From positions 1,868,134,988-1,868,198,987 of the forward strand of contig OY728128.1 of assembly GCA_963277665.1 (NCBI GenBank): DNA of 64,000 nucleotides. Reading direction: 5' to 3'. The notes beneath the pieces were generated by a model that was not told where the DNA came from, made no database searches, and saw nothing but the letters and a program-made list of their open reading frames with translations. The DNA comes from Viscum album (Eukaryota > Streptophyta > Magnoliopsida > Santalales > Viscaceae). Below, one piece after another: positions 11,246 to 23,909 of the stretch. A program made the position numbers and the translations under genes. The stretch's first letter is position 1. Every line of letters begins with the position of its first letter.

Positions 11246-11639
11246 GCCTGCTCTAGGGTTCCCACACACAGCACGCTCGATTCCGGGAGGGTCCGCTCCA
11301 CAAGCCTAGGGGGTCGATACATCAACAATCACGAAGTAAAGCATTGATGTATCCCAATGTTTCTTCTCTTCAATAGGAACTCAATGCAAGAGACGACACG
11401 TCAAATGGATGCCCGGTCTGAGAAATATTGGTTTTTCCGTCCAACAGGCCCGGTTAGAAATACGCTCATTTCTAACCTGGCCGATATCCAAATTCATTCT
11501 AAACTCACTTAGAGTATCCTAAAAGGACCATCTCGTCGAAAGAGTCCCAGTTCCGCAGACAGCATGTCAATCGGACGCGTGGTCCTTAAGTTATTCACGT
11601 TTAAGTGAATAAAGGGCCTGGTCCGTTTAGCCCAGTGGG

Positions 11640-12225
11640 CCGACGGGTCGGGTTCACCCAGTTAGACGGGTCCGACCCAGCAGGGGTGTTGGACTGGTTT
11701 GAATAATTACAAAACTCGGTCCGAAGAGGCACGGCCCGGCCTGAAATGGCGCGGCCTGGCCCGGCGAGGCGCGGCCTGGACCGGCGGGGTGCGGCCCGGC
11801 CTAGCGGGGCGCGTCCTGGCCCGGCAGGGCGTGGCCGGGCGGGCTCTGCCGGCTGGCTGACGGCTTGACCGAAGCCGAGTAGGTTCCAAGGGGGGGTGGT
11901 CTTCAACAATGGCAGTGCTGCCCTTCCCCAAACCGGCCAGCTAGACCGTCCGGTCTTTGCGCACGCGGCCCGCTTGGGTCGGTCACCGGTCCTCCTGCGC
12001 GGCACCCTCCTGGCGCAGCGGTCAAGCACCGCCCGGCCGGCCGATGGGCCAGCCGGTCCTCTAACGGGTTGCCCTCCTGGCGCTGCAGCTCTTCTTCGCC
12101 CGGCCGACAGAAGGGTCGGCCGGTTCTTCCGCCGATGCGGCCCGCGTTGTGGGTCATGGTTCGTTCCGCACAACCGGCGTGACAGCGCCGGTTCCCTTCA
12201 TCACAATCACGGCATGGCACGATGG
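11640..12225. other. GC-rich, CpG-rich block in RT1 5' LTR
   Basis: Counterpart of 3,715-4,260, dense in CGGCCCGGC-type runs. It is colinear with the left block but has length differences. No protein domain is seen in any frame. Confidence 0.8.
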
Positions 12226-13403
12226 CGCTGTGTTTCCTTTGCCACCAATTTCTAATTATAAAATAGTAAACGAGAACAACAGAGGGTTGTTGGGCCGTGT
12301 TCATTCAGCCCGCATCCTCCGTGTAAATGATAGCAATCAGCCAAGGTAAACGAGATACTCAACGAAAAACCATATCACAATTTTAATCCATTAAAATTGA
12401 ACTTAACCCCTACCTCAACAAACAATGACGAATGGCGGCGTCGCGGTTGACGGCGTCATGTGGTGAGGTTTTGTAGATGTCGACGGAGAGCGTCTGAGGA
12501 GGAAGCGGCGTCTCCTCTTTTTATCCCGAAGAGAAGAAAACAAAGCGTGACATCATTGGCGAATTCCCACGTCGTTGTTTCCTTCCTTTCCGCAGAGGAG
12601 GAAAAGGAAGAAGTATCCAGGGTCGTCGAGTCGATGTTCTTCGTCGGATTCTTGGTGTTCTTAAACAATGGAGATGAAGTTCTTCAAGTCTCAAGAGCTC
12701 TCTTCCCTTTCTCTCAACACACCAAGCCCACCAAACAAAATAAAATAAGACTTCTCCTTATATTAGTAATCCATCCCATGCATTACAAATTACAAAATTC
12801 AAAAATATAATTCACTTAATTAATTAAACCATGTGTTCTCTAATTAATTATGTTATATGTTGGCATGTTTAATGAGGGAGAGAGAGTAGAGGAAGGGGGT
12901 AGGTTTAACAAGTTAAGATGAGTTACAAAATTTAAGAGGGGTTAGATGAGTTTTAAAGAATGTGAAGGGGTGGGGATCATGTGGGCCCCACCTCACAAAT
13001 ATCCTCACATGGGTTTTTAGGGGATTGTGGGTCCCACCGCAACTACCCCATGTAGGATATAACCACTTGGATAAGATTAAAAATTGATCCATAATTTTTA
13101 TTCAATTCTTTATTAATCCACAATTTTTAACTTCTAATCCCGTGAAAACGCAACCCCAGTAAAGGTCCCCTTAAGAAATTACCAGCACTGCGGTTTCATT
13201 GGTGCCCTCAGATTTCAATTCCGAGCACCTGTTCAAAATATAGAATAACCCGCTCGATTGTTTACTGAACGTACCTGAGCTAAACTTCATAAATTGATTC
13301 CGGGCACACTGGGCCTCGGAATCAGGTGCCGTCAGAACTGTGTACTCATAAAATACCAAAGAATTTAAGAAGAAATTTTCCTTGAAATATACGGGTCTTT
13401 AAA

Positions 13404-14122
13404 AATATTTCTTGATATTAGAGAAGAGAAGTGGGAGTGAGGGTAGTTTTATAGTGGAGGAGAGAAGGTTTTCCCATTATTTTATTTATTATACTATTAA
13501 ATTTCCAGATATAACCAATAGTGTTGCTTATTGTGACCAAAAATAGTAATAAGTTCATGTGAGTTAGAGCCAATTTTCATTTACATCATCCATGACTCAA
13601 CCATGATGCACCGATTCATTTATTTAGCATATTTTGTAAATTATCAAATTTCACTATTCCCAAAGAAATCAAGTATTTCAGAAAAATAAATACAATTTAC
13701 CCAAAAAAATATAAAATATGTAGAATTAGAAAATGAACTCTATTTGGACAGAACAATTTTATAACTATGAAAAAATTAATTTTTAAATAAAATCAATATT
13801 TACATAAAACTTATTTTAAATTTAAAACTGATTTTATATTAGTTTCAAAAAAACTGAGCTCTCATAAAATTATTCTAAAATCATAATAATACAAAATATC
13901 TATTTAATAATATATTTTATGAAAATTAATTTTATTTTAAATAAATTTAATAATTTAAAATTATATTTGAATATTTAATACTCCCAAAAATTCCTGCACT
14001 TAAATATTAATTTCTAATATACTCTATTTCATTTATAAGAGGTCTAAATTTTCATTATACTTTCATGCATGAGGTTACTATTACTAAGGATCATATTATT
14101 ATTCACAAGGGAACATTTTTAT
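13404..14122 (-). repeat. RT2 3' LTR (LTR A), segment 2
   Basis: Resumes LTR A after RT1 and aligns with ~26,285-27,008 of LTR B. Shared blocks include GGTTTTCCCATTATTTTA (near 13,470 and 26,350) and TTAGCATATTTTGT (near 13,625 and 26,510). It ends where the solo LTR begins. The first five bases are the right target duplication of RT1 and the last five (14118-14122, TTTAT) the left target duplication of the solo LTR. Confidence 0.85.
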
Positions 14123-14596
14123 TGTAAAGACCTGGCTATATATAGAATAATAATTTTTATTTTTATTAATACTTATTAATAAGATATTATTTTTTATTTA
14201 AAAGGGATGCTATGTTTGATGGCGTACCTGACAAGAAACAATGGGTTTCCATGAAATTTTACGTTGCACACAGCTTTGAGATATACTGAAAAATAAAATA
14301 ATAAAATAATAATATTTTAAATGGGTTTTAACATCTAGTTATTGTATTAGAGGTAATGAAAAGAGCTAACTACAATATGACTAGAAATTTTTGTTAAATG
14401 TTTTTACATTTATCTAATAAAATTTGGATGCTTAAAATGGGAATGAATCCAATTTTATGCATAAATACTCCAATATTTGTAAAAGGTAGTTTTACTACCA
14501 TTTGATGGAAAACCCCTTTTAAATATATTTTTTTCACTTTTATTAGTTTTATTTGAAAAAATGAACGTCTTCTTCAGAAGCAGGACATAAAAAATT

Positions 14597-15075
14597 TATT
14601 TCGGAAAATTATTTGTATTTTTTTGGTAAAGTTCAATTTTAATGAATAGTGAAAAATATTGCATTTTAAGTAAAAACTGTCATTTCATCTGATTTATTAA
14701 TATTGTTAGATTATATTTTTAAATGATTTTAAAGGGAAATTAGATTATATTTTTACTATTTAATCTAATTCTGGACTTTGTAAATATTTTCAAATTTTAA
14801 TTGGACATAAACACCTATCAATCTTTTGGTAGATTTTACTTTTAAAAACACGCTTTCTAGTTTAAACAATGAAAAATAATTTTAAATTAATTAAGGAAAT
14901 TTATATGTTTTTAATTTGGTAAAATATATATAATTTTTGTATTCAGAATATCAAAATAATCATTGGGTGAATTTTTCGTATTTTTTTGGAAAATGTTCAA
15001 TTTTTTATGAATAATGAAAAACAATAAAACTAGTTAAAAACGCCATTTTCATTTAAATGAAATTTTACCAATTAT
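14597..15075. repeat. Degenerate direct duplication inside the solo LTR
   Basis: Two ~100-bp blocks (about 14,600-14,700 and 14,965-15,070) share the order TTTTTTGG-AAA-GTTCAATTTT, ATGAATA-TGAAAAA and GTCATTTCAT-like text. They look like an old duplication ~365 bp apart. Confidence 0.5.
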
Positions 15076-16562
15076 ATTAATTGAATTTTAAAAGTACGAG
15101 ATACATGGTTGTAAAAAGTAAGTAAAATGGGGTTCAATGGGATTAAATAATTTTTGGTGAATAGTAACTTTTGACTTTTATTTACCATGATTAAAGGAAA
15201 ATAGGGTAATTCAAGATAAAAATAATATTATAATAATATAAATTTATCTTAAAACTTTTCCTAAACTTATTGGATGAGTTATGGACGAACGATAAAATCC
15301 TTGGGTGATACTTTTATCCTTTGAAAGCCATTTGGGTAAGATAATGACATTAATAGTTTTTTATTTAATGTAAACTTAAAAATATCATAAACATTTATTA
15401 TTTTGATAAAACAATTTTAATGTGGAGTTGTATAATTGATATTTTTTATAAATAAAAAATATGATGTTAGAAATTTCCTTAAGGATCCATTTTGGGTCTC
15501 ATTGAAGTTTATTGTAAATATATTAACCATATAGTAGGCATATACAAGAGGACATGGTAAAGGATAAATTAGTTATCTAATGGTTAAATCTAAACGATAA
15601 GCTTAATTTTATGCCCTAAACATGTCCAAAAACAATTTGATGATAGTATATAGAACAATAATCCATTTATATTTTAACTAAATGATTTGGGGACCTTTTG
15701 AAATCGAAATTCGGTTTATAATAAAATAATATTTTCAAACATTCCTAAAAAGCTCCACCTCCCCCTTTTTAAAAGCCACCACCTCTAACCCTTAATCACA
15801 CCTATCAAGCCCCATTTTCTCATCCATAATCTTCCCAAATAAGCTCAAAATATCCCTCTATAACTCCTAGAATCCTTACCGTAGTCATAAGTCACTTCAA
15901 TGAATCATTTTGGTTTATTCCAAAGGGAGTTACCCGATTTAAAGGTAACATCTTATGTCTAGTTCTCTTATTTTATTTTACTTCATCACTCCCTATACTC
16001 TTCTTATTATTTGATTAAATTAAAAAACTAGTATCATAAATATAATATATTTCTTTATGAGATGTATTCAAACTACATTTTCACAAACATCCATCTAATT
16101 GGTAAAGAACATATTATTACTGTGGATGGTGAACTACTGCCTCACGAAATGATGATTGTTCGATTATCTCCTTTTGTATCTCATGGTTTCCATTATGATG
16201 GAACTATATTTGAATGTGATATATATTATATTTATATTGTTTCTATGCTTCTTTATTTTTCATTTATCTCATACCTTTATGGTTTTTACAATGGGTAAAT
16301 ACAGTAATTTCTTTTGAGGAAGTGCAGACTACAGCCCCCTAAAAGTGATATGACTCGTTCATGAAATATGTGGATCATATAAATGATGTTGTTACTAAAA
16401 TTATATATGATATTATAATGTAATTATAATATAACTATTTACCATTATTTTTACATTCCATTAAATATGAAATTGAAATTAAATTAGCGTTCAGGAGTAC
16501 GTACGGCTTACCATCTCCATGAATGGTGCATTTCATTTCTTATATCCAATTGTTATTTACTA

Positions 16563-16615
16563 TTATAAATATATATATATATATATACTGGATATATATT
16601 ATATATATGATATCT
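16563..16615. repeat. AT dinucleotide microsatellite
   Basis: A run of about ten AT units followed by an imperfect ATATATAT tract with a GGATAT interruption, inside the solo LTR. Confidence 0.9.
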
Positions 16616-18679
16616 AAATCAGGAATATCATTCTGGAGATAATGGAATTTTGACCACAGGTGCAACTTGTAATTATAAGACGTTCATTTTTGACTCAAGT
16701 ACCAAATATCGACAAAACGACTATTATTAACAAAAATTATTATGTAATGTTTATAACAGGGTAATAAGTAATAAAAATTGAATAAAAACTTTAAAAGGGA
16801 TCTAATGTAATTATAAATTAACTCTATTTTATTATTCATGATATTGAAGAATGAATAAGTCAAGTCAGCCATGAGGTAAGGGTTTTCATCTCACTTTTGA
16901 TTCTCACGAGATTCTTGCTATATTTTCTACTATTTCCTTCTGTGTGGTGAATTTACTGACCATGATTGTATTAATTGTTTAATATACTTTAATTTATGGG
17001 TATTTACAACTTCATTTTATCATCCTTCTTTCATGTGGTGGATGTTTCGTATGTTACCAAATCGGTAAGGGAACCTTTCACTCTCCTCTTCTAATCATAG
17101 ACGTCTTTTATGTTATGTATTTTAAAATTCCATTTTCTTATGTTGGGATATATTATTATATATATTTATTTCTTTAAATTTTATTTCCATGTGATTATAG
17201 ACCCTTTTTTCTCTCATCAACTCATTTTATGAATTTTAAAGTGATGCTACTAGGCTGTTGATTTTTTTGTTGGAGAACTTCTAAACCTAATTTCAATTAT
17301 TTGGGGTTAAACGTCTACTTCTTGATTATGTCACTATATGAATATGTTTGAATGATGTATGATTTTTTTACACTTAATATCTAATTATATTGGATTTATT
17401 CATATTTTTAATAGATAAATATGTCATTGATTTGTCATTAATCTAAGGATATGGTCATTGCAAGGGACTTTGTCTCAGTGTACATTTCATTGATAATTAT
17501 TTGTTTTTATACACGAATTCAATTTTATATGGGGTATATATTGCCCTATTACATATTATATCATGAATATATTTATTCTCATGATATTATAATCTTTGAC
17601 TAATATTATTCTTCAATTATTTGTATTCAGTCATCTCTTATTTGGTTAGGAACTCTTTAACCAAAATATCATTTTAAATGTTTTAACGATTTATTCTTAT
17701 AAATATTTCTCATTAATGTACATGTTTTAAAAATTGTTTTAAGGATTTATTTACATGGAAATTAGTTTTCTGAAATTAAAATTTCTTTAAAAATAATCAA
17801 AGTGGTATGGGACACTTTGATTAAAAATTTCTTTATTAAATGTTTTAAATGGTTTTGAAAATGGTTTTTAAAATGGACGGATTATTTCAATATCTTGAAA
17901 TTATTTATTAGGATTGAAAATGATATGTTATTAGTGAAATATTTATATTTGAAATATTTTATGTGTTATTATTTTATAATGATACTTGGACATTTGAAGG
18001 GTGTTTACGTGATAAACCAAATGATGGGTGGTGCAGTGATAAACCAGGATGGGTGGTTACGTTATAACCTCCAATGAATTGGATATGGAAGTCGTCCGTA
18101 TGGATATTACATTTAGAGATATGTGTTGAAGTCTGCCTTATGGTTATTTTATTTAAGTATTTTGTTTCCAAGTTACCTTTATATGTTATGTGTGCTTTAT
18201 ATAAGTTTTATGGTAATCTTTTGGTTACAATTGGGTAAGCAATGATATTTTATTCAGTGAAGAGTATTTACTACTTCATAATGGTGAAAACTATTAGATA
18301 TGATAATGTATTCATGGTTTACTTGTTTTCTTGAAAAACAAACAATTTTACATCTTTGTGTATCCCTTACTTAGCTTTTTATGTCCATCACATGTTATTG
18401 AATTGTTTTTTCATAGGACTTCAAGATGAATATGGTCAAGGATGGGATCAAGGAAAATTCAAGTTGTCTAAAAACATAGAACTAGACATTACCCTTTTTT
18501 CAATATTTTTTATTTTATTAAATAATATATACTGAGTAGAAGTGTCTACTTTGTAATATGAGAGATGAAATGTAATAATTTATGGCCTAATTCACTAAAA
18601 CTCTAATCCTAAAATGACCCTCAATGTGAATTATTAACTTCATTCAAGATTATGTAACATTTAAGGGTGGGGCCTTACA

Positions 18680-18904
18680 ACTATTCATAAGGGTACATTA
18701 CTATTCAAAAAATTGTAATTTGATCCTATCAGACTCTAAATATATTACTAAATGCAACTGGGTATATCGATTTCTTGAAATTTAAATCACATAGGTAGAA
18801 AAATTATGTTTACTGTCTAGGTTATAACAAAATGGTGTTTTGTAGAGACTCAGTGCTTCATGCATTCGATATTAAATTTACTTATAAATACTTGGGGGGT
18901 CTCA
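18680..18904 (-). repeat. RT2 3' LTR (LTR A), segment 3
   Basis: Aligns with 27,005-27,247 of LTR B: the shared GGGTACATTACTATTCAAA (near 18,691 and 27,035), GATCCTATC, and an ending CTTGGGG-like block. It closes LTR A against the polypurine tract. LTR B has one extra ~20-bp unit here. Confidence 0.85.
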
Positions 18905-18918
18905 TTCTCCCCCCTTAC
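18905..18918 (-). other. RT2 polypurine tract
   Basis: On the minus strand AAGGGGGGAGAA lies directly upstream of the 3' LTR. It follows codons resembling the FRG-x-NF-x-KGG segment that ends many chromovirus polyproteins. Confidence 0.75.
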
Positions 18919-19472
18919 CAAAATTTTATCCTCTAAATTCTATAATGTTAACTCATAAAAATATTATGGTGGTTCTTTATAATATGCTCCTCAGGCACTC
19001 ATGTTGCTTCTTCAATTTTACAATTTTTCCAATTTACCTTTAATTATCATGTCATTTGATTCCTCAACACTTGTTCCCTAGTTTCTAGAAACCAAATAAG
19101 CTATATAAATTATGATAAGTCAAGTTCCAATTATATACCTTCATAAGTAAGGACATATATTGGGTTTGGCATGTTCCTTCTCAATAATGAGACATGGAAC
19201 ACATTATATACTTTAGAAAGGTTAGACGGAATTTCCAAATGATAAGACACGACTCCAATTCAATCCATAATTTTAAAAGGTCCAATATATCAGGGGATCA
19301 GTTTCCATTTTTTCCCTAACATTATTACAACATTCCATGGATATACTGTTTAGAAAACAGGATCTCCCACTTGAAATTTTAAATCCTTCCTTTGATTATT
19401 AGGATAGATCTTTTTCCTTCTTTTAGATACTTTGATATGGATTTGAATAGTATTTACATTCAATGTAATTTC
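18919..19472 (-). pseudogene. RT2 integrase C-terminus and chromodomain remnant
   Basis: The minus strand near 19,080-18,960 can be read as REQVLRN, then KIEEAT followed by PEE and KNHHNIF with interspersed stops. This matches the chromodomain end ...KVLW.NH..EEATWE.E..M...YP.LF. Further upstream (19,150-19,470) the GPY/F region is too mutated to fix a frame. Confidence 0.65.
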
Positions 19473-20200
19473 CTAAACAATCTCTAGGCCCACTATCTTC
19501 CTTTCACCAACCTCATCCCAACATGTTGATGTACAACATCTCATTCCATACAATGCTTTATATGGTTCCATTTTTGTACTTGATTGGAAAAAATTATTGT
19601 AGGAAAGCTCCATATAAGGTAAATAATGATCCCATATACCAATAAAATCAAGTGAGCACGATCTCAACATGTCTTCTAATGTTTGGACCATCCTTTTTGA
19701 ATGCCTGTTAATTTGTGGGTGATAAGAAACACTAAATCAATACTCAGTACCCAAATATTTTTTATGATTTTTTTTAAATTTCAATGTAAATTGTGGATCA
19801 TGATTGGACAAAATTAAGAGAGTTTCTCCTTGAATCATCACAAAATCATTGATATAGATTCATGTAAGGTGGTAAAGTAGAAAATCCTTCCATATAGCAA
19901 GGAGATGTGCAGATTTCATATCTCGATCAAAAATTACAAATATAGCATCGATCTTTCTTAGAGTTTTTGGTACTCCATGGAAAAAATCCATGGTGATGTC
20001 AACCAATTTCCATATAGGAATAGTTATAGGTTTTATGAATCCTTTAGGGTGATGTATTTTAGCCTTAACCTGTTCACAGACAAAACATCATAATACATAA
20101 TCAGAAATTTTCCTCTTCATTTTATCCCATAGTAAATGTTCCTTCAAATCTCTATACATCTTAGTGATACTAGGGTGTATAAGGAAATTAGAAGTCTGTG
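19473..20200 (-). pseudogene. RT2 integrase, catalytic Glu replaced
   Basis: The zinc module is visible near 20,070-20,190 as HPSITKMYRDL and CFVCEQVKA, so CxxC is intact. The core shows WKLVDITMDFF (first Asp, near 20,000), ILSNHDPQF (second Asp, near 19,800), and HSKRMVQTLEDML where the family has S-E-R: the catalytic Glu is Lys (near 19,700). The longest open piece is 19473-19691. Frameshifts and stops divide the domain. Confidence 0.85.
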
Positions 20201-20990
20201 AATCATCCAATAACTCCCTTTTTATCTCGGGTACAACTGGAACACCAAGACTCTTCCCAAATTTATGAATTCAATATTCATATATGAAGTCTTGCTTCTT
20301 CCCATCATTCACATCATTAATTTTCTTTTGAAGATTCTCTTTATCTTGTTGATAACTTTTAATTATTTCAAAAAATGTTGGTTGGGAAACCAATTGAAAA
20401 AGTAATGACTTTTCACCATCTTTGATAATTCCCATGTTCATCCTTACTAGATCCAAGATTATAAGATCCTATTCAATACACATTTTGTTTAATACTCTAT
20501 GATCATTCTTTCTCACATCATCAACTAAATTATTTTCTCTTTCTGGGTGGTAGTGTATAGAGAAATTATAGTCCTTGGGTAGTTCAAGACATATACTTTT
20601 ACAAATATTGTGTTCCTCCTATGAGAAGATATATTTCAATCTCTTATGACCTAAATACATATCACATTTTTTCACCATAGAGATAATGTATCCATATATT
20701 CAGAGCAAAAATTACAGCTACTAAATCTATATCATGAGGGGTATAGTTTTGTTCATAAATTTTTATCTTCCATTATGAATAGTTAATAACTCTATCATTC
20801 TCGATAAGGACACATCCAAGTCAATTATTTGACTCATCACTATAGATCACTAACCCATCATTCACCAATAATAGATTTAGGATCAGATAAATCACTAATA
20901 TTAACATTAATTATTAGAAACATTCCTCACATTCTTTTTTCCATATGAACATAACCCCTTCCTGAGTAAGATTGGTTAATTGGAAGGATA
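20201..20990 (-). pseudogene. RT2 RNase H and linker, heavily mutated
   Basis: The minus strand near 20,680-20,770 reads YEQNYTPHDIDLVAVIFALN then WIHYLYG, the RNase H segment seen in Ty3/gypsy elements. Downstream to ~20,200 the reading is broken by many stops; the open piece 20271-20456 (61 residues) is from the linker before integrase. Confidence 0.7.
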
Positions 20991-22000
20991 ATCAAGTGTA
21001 GTTCTCAACAAAATACTGATTATAATCTACTAAACCAATAAAACTACATATATTGGTTATGTTCATTGTTGTAGGCCATTCATGAACAACCTTTATCCTC
21101 ACATGATCAACATATATTCCATCCCTAGGGACAATATTTCCAATAAAAGAAATTGATTGAAGCCAAAATTCATACATTCAAAACATCCCTAATATTTATT
21201 TAATTGAAGTTTCTTTAAAATAATCATAAAGTAAGTTTCATAATCGTTGTATCTTTTGGTGTATAGAAATATATCATCAATAAATACCATAAAAATTCAT
21301 CAAGATATTCCTTAAAGACCATATTCATTAGATCCATGAAACCCTTAGGTGAATTAGTTAGTCCAAATAGTATTTATGTAAAATTTTAAAGCCTATAATG
21401 GGTTCAAAATGTTTCTTTGTAATATATTCCTTCCTCACATGAAGCTGATGATATCCAGATCTAATTTCAATCTTTGAAAAATATTCTTCTCCATGAAGTT
21501 GATCAAATAAGTAGTTAATGTCAGTTATGGGATACATGTTCTTTATCATAATAGAATCTATCTCCCTATAGTCAATTCACAACATCATAGATCTTCCCTT
21601 ATTCTTCATGAAAATAACAAGGGATCTCCATGGAGAAACATTAGGGAGAAAAAAATCCCTTTCTACACAACTACTCTAGTTGTTTCATCAGTTCACCTAA
21701 TTTCACTAGGAAAAGTATATAAGGATTCATTTATATAGGCCTTGCACCATGAATTTAGTAAGTAGATAACTCAACTACCCACTCTATAGGATGTCCAGAA
21801 AAATATTTTGAAACCACATCAACATATTCTTTCACAATAGGTATGTACTCTATTTGAACATTCCTTTCCTCACCCATAGATATTGCATTGTATTCCTCCC
21901 CAGGAATCGAATTCATTAGAGGTGCTGAGGATAAATATAGATTGGAATTAAATAGAGTGGTTTCTCCTCTAGAGATAAGGTAATTTATATCATTCTCCAA
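20991..22000 (-). pseudogene. RT2 reverse transcriptase
   Basis: Pieces in several frames: an N-terminal part 21755-22000 (EYVDVVSKYFSGHP, matching EYPDVFPEDLPGLP), a middle part 21358-21549 (NYLFDQLHGEEYFSKIEIRSGYHQL), a catalytic FIDDIFLYT near 21,263-21,290 with both aspartates, and a thumb part 20992-21177 (SFIGLVDYNQYF). Frameshifts separate the pieces, unlike RT1. Confidence 0.88.
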
Positions 22001-22122
22001 AATTGTAAAATCATTGTTCTTGCAATATAATTTTTACATCATAATTTGAAATCCAATCCATACTATGTATTATATCATAGTTATTCATTGGAATGGTGAT
22101 AAGGTCAGAAACTAAGGTACAT

Positions 22123-22350
22123 TTATGTTTCATAATGGGGTTTTATCAATACATTATTGTTGCAATGATACTTACCTTTGGATTTTTTTTCTAACAAGTC
22201 CTTTATTAGATCAAATTGGAAATATCTAATTTTTATGGAAAACTGGGAAGATATAAATGAATGCAATGATCCAAAATCAAATAAAGCATTTGATAATTTT
22301 GAGGTAATTATTAAAGTACCTTCCAACACATCCATAGGAACTTCAACCAC
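22123..22350 (-). pseudogene. RT2 protease domain
   Basis: The open piece has ALFDFGSLHSFIS, which aligns to the family motif with D-S/T-G. The catalytic Asp is present but the following Ser/Thr is Phe. The rest of the domain continues to ~22,010. Confidence 0.75.
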
Positions 22351-22369
22351 AAAAGTTGTGAGAGAATAA

Positions 22370-23890
22370 TCTTTTCCTTGTTTCCTTTTCCTTATTTGGG
22401 TAATGTTTTCTTAATGTTTAGGAAAATCATTTGCATAATGTCTAATCTACTTTCAAGTGTAGAATCAATAATTGGTAGCATCTTTCATCCCCTTATAATC
22501 ATGGTAGAGGTTAAATTTTTCTCCACACCTGTAAAAAACACCTATACCCTTCAGGAATGTACCGGGGTGTTTATTCCCAAAATTTTCACAAGGTGGAAGG
22601 TCAAATCTTCCATTCTTCCCCATTTCCTTATTTCAATTTCCAGAATTTTCAGCATCCCTATTGTTTTATTAATTTCATTTAAATTCAGAAAACATAGATG
22701 ATTCATTTTCCATCTTGATAGAACATGGTACAATATATTTTTATGATGTGAAACATTGGGAGACTAATTCCCTTCAAAGGAACGGTTTTAAACCATCAAA
22801 GAATCAATCAATCTTTCTCATTTGATTTTCAATTTTTTTGTGACATGTATTTCTATCCTTGTGAAGTTAGAATCAAACTTTCAACATTATCATCCTCTTT
22901 TTTCCTCATATTCGAAAAAAATACATTTCCATATCTTCTCTCTTTTCATGAGGGAAGTATTTTTGTGAAAATATTTCCTTAATTTCCATCCATCCCATTT
23001 GTTCTATTTCATCCTCAAACTTTGTGTTTTTAATTAATGACCACCACTGATGTGCATCGCATGAAATATTATAACATATTATGGAATCCTTCCCTATTTT
23101 TTACATCATAAAGTTTAAAATATCATATCTATATAACTTATCCACTACTTATCTATGAAAGGGTTTGTAGATCCATTGAATAATGAAGGCTCTTGTTACA
23201 TAAAGAGGTCTAACATATCTTTTCTATATTGTGTATTTGGATGATCAATACAGGTAAGGTTATTGATCATAACCTGAGTCAATTATCCCAACATAGTTAT
23301 GAGTTTCTCATCACTAATCGTGGAACCATATCTAGCATCATAATCTTGCATCAGAGGGAAATCCCTACATGTGGTATGCGCATTCATGATGTTTCCATTC
23401 ATTCCACTAAGTGTCATTTAAAAATAATGTCATACACTAGATTGGGATTTGAATCATAATTTATAATCTCCAATGAGAAAAAAACATATCATAAATGAAA
23501 ATATTATCTGTATCAAATCACATAATCATAAACCTGGTTTCATTAAGGAAAAATTTACATTTATTTCTTCTATAATGGTTTGTAAAGAAAATTTGAATTA
23601 TCTTAATAATATCCCTTGGATGTGTCAACTACATGCAAAGTAAGCCAAAATGTTATGTAACTTGATACCCCGAGTCAAGGCCAAAACCCGTTATTAGAGT
23701 TGTTACACATAGGTACATTTGTTTCATTACAACATCCAGTCGTAATAGGGATGTATTTTCTAGGAATATTCACATAATATATTCCTTACCCAAATTTATT
23801 AATGTTTTTTTATGTTTATCCCCATATACTATCTTAGTGTTTTGTTCCATAATCTAAATTTTATATATCAAGTTTCCACATTTTCTAATA
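22370..23890 (-). pseudogene. RT2 gag region with degenerate zinc knuckle
   Basis: Near 22,480-22,590 the minus strand reads CENFGNKHPGTFLKGIGVFY then RCGEKFN. It matches the family pattern C..CGK.HPG.C..G...CYRCG..GH with several Cys lost. Upstream to the PBS only short ORFs remain and no capsid motif could be assigned with confidence. The plus-strand ORF 22378-22701 is antisense to this region and not a gene. Confidence 0.65.
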
Positions 23891-23895
23891 AACTT

Positions 23896-23907
23896 CCTCT
23901 AATACCG
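23896..23907 (-). other. RT2 primer binding site
   Basis: The minus strand CGGTATTAGAGG matches 9-10 of 12 bases of TGGTATCAGAGC and lies two bases from the LTR end at 23910. Confidence 0.8.
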
Positions 23908-23909
23908 AC

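Larger units (their letters stand above)
2257..13403 (-). mobile_element. RT1: complete Tekay/del-type chromovirus, ~11.1 kb
   Basis: Full-length minus-strand Ty3/gypsy element. It has a 5' LTR (10177-13403), a PBS (10162-10173) matching 11 of 12 bases of the initiator tRNA-Met type TGGTATCAGAGC, one gag-pol frame (9892 to 5522), a PPT (5448-5462) and a 3' LTR (2257-5447). It inserted into the 3' LTR of RT2. The LTRs are about 3.2 kb each and by eye high-80s percent identical, the closest pair in the window. The presence of a GPF motif and a C-terminal chromodomain, with INT after RT, places it in the chromovirus branch; long LTRs and a single fused frame fit Tekay/del. It is non-autonomous as it stands because of premature stops and a lost protease aspartate. 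Confidence 0.93.
10177..13403 (-). repeat. RT1 5' LTR
   Basis: Starts TGTCACGACC on the plus strand, next to the PBS, and ends at about 13403, aligned to the end of the other LTR (ATTTACA against CTTTAAA). It carries the same minisatellite (10,995-11,240), palindrome (10772-10803) and GC-rich block (11,640-12,225). In minus orientation, U3 starts at 13,403. ORFs within it such as 11601-12173 (190 residues) are GC-block artefacts. Confidence 0.92.
14123..18679 (+). mobile_element. Solo LTR, ~4.56 kb
   Basis: The segment begins TGTAAAGACC and ends GGGGCCTTACA, has TG...CA termini, and interrupts LTR A at a point where LTR B is continuous (27004-27008, TCTAT). Flanking pentamers TTTAT (left) and ACTAT (right, 18680-18684) each differ from TCTAT by one base, as expected of an aged target duplication. 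I find no PBS, PPT or pol motif and no second copy of its ends, so it is best read as one long LTR left by recombination. A shared block (16,874-16,910 against the complement of 25,372-25,406 in LTR B) shows it belongs to a related family and is in plus orientation. It is AT-rich; short ORFs (16062-16298, 17895-18077) look random. Confidence 0.75.

Noticed and set aside
11601..12173. 190-residue Arg/Pro-rich minus ORF, the second longest in the window
   Set aside because: Lies in the GC-rich block of an LTR; the matching left LTR block has a different ORF (3707-4225), showing there is no conserved protein.
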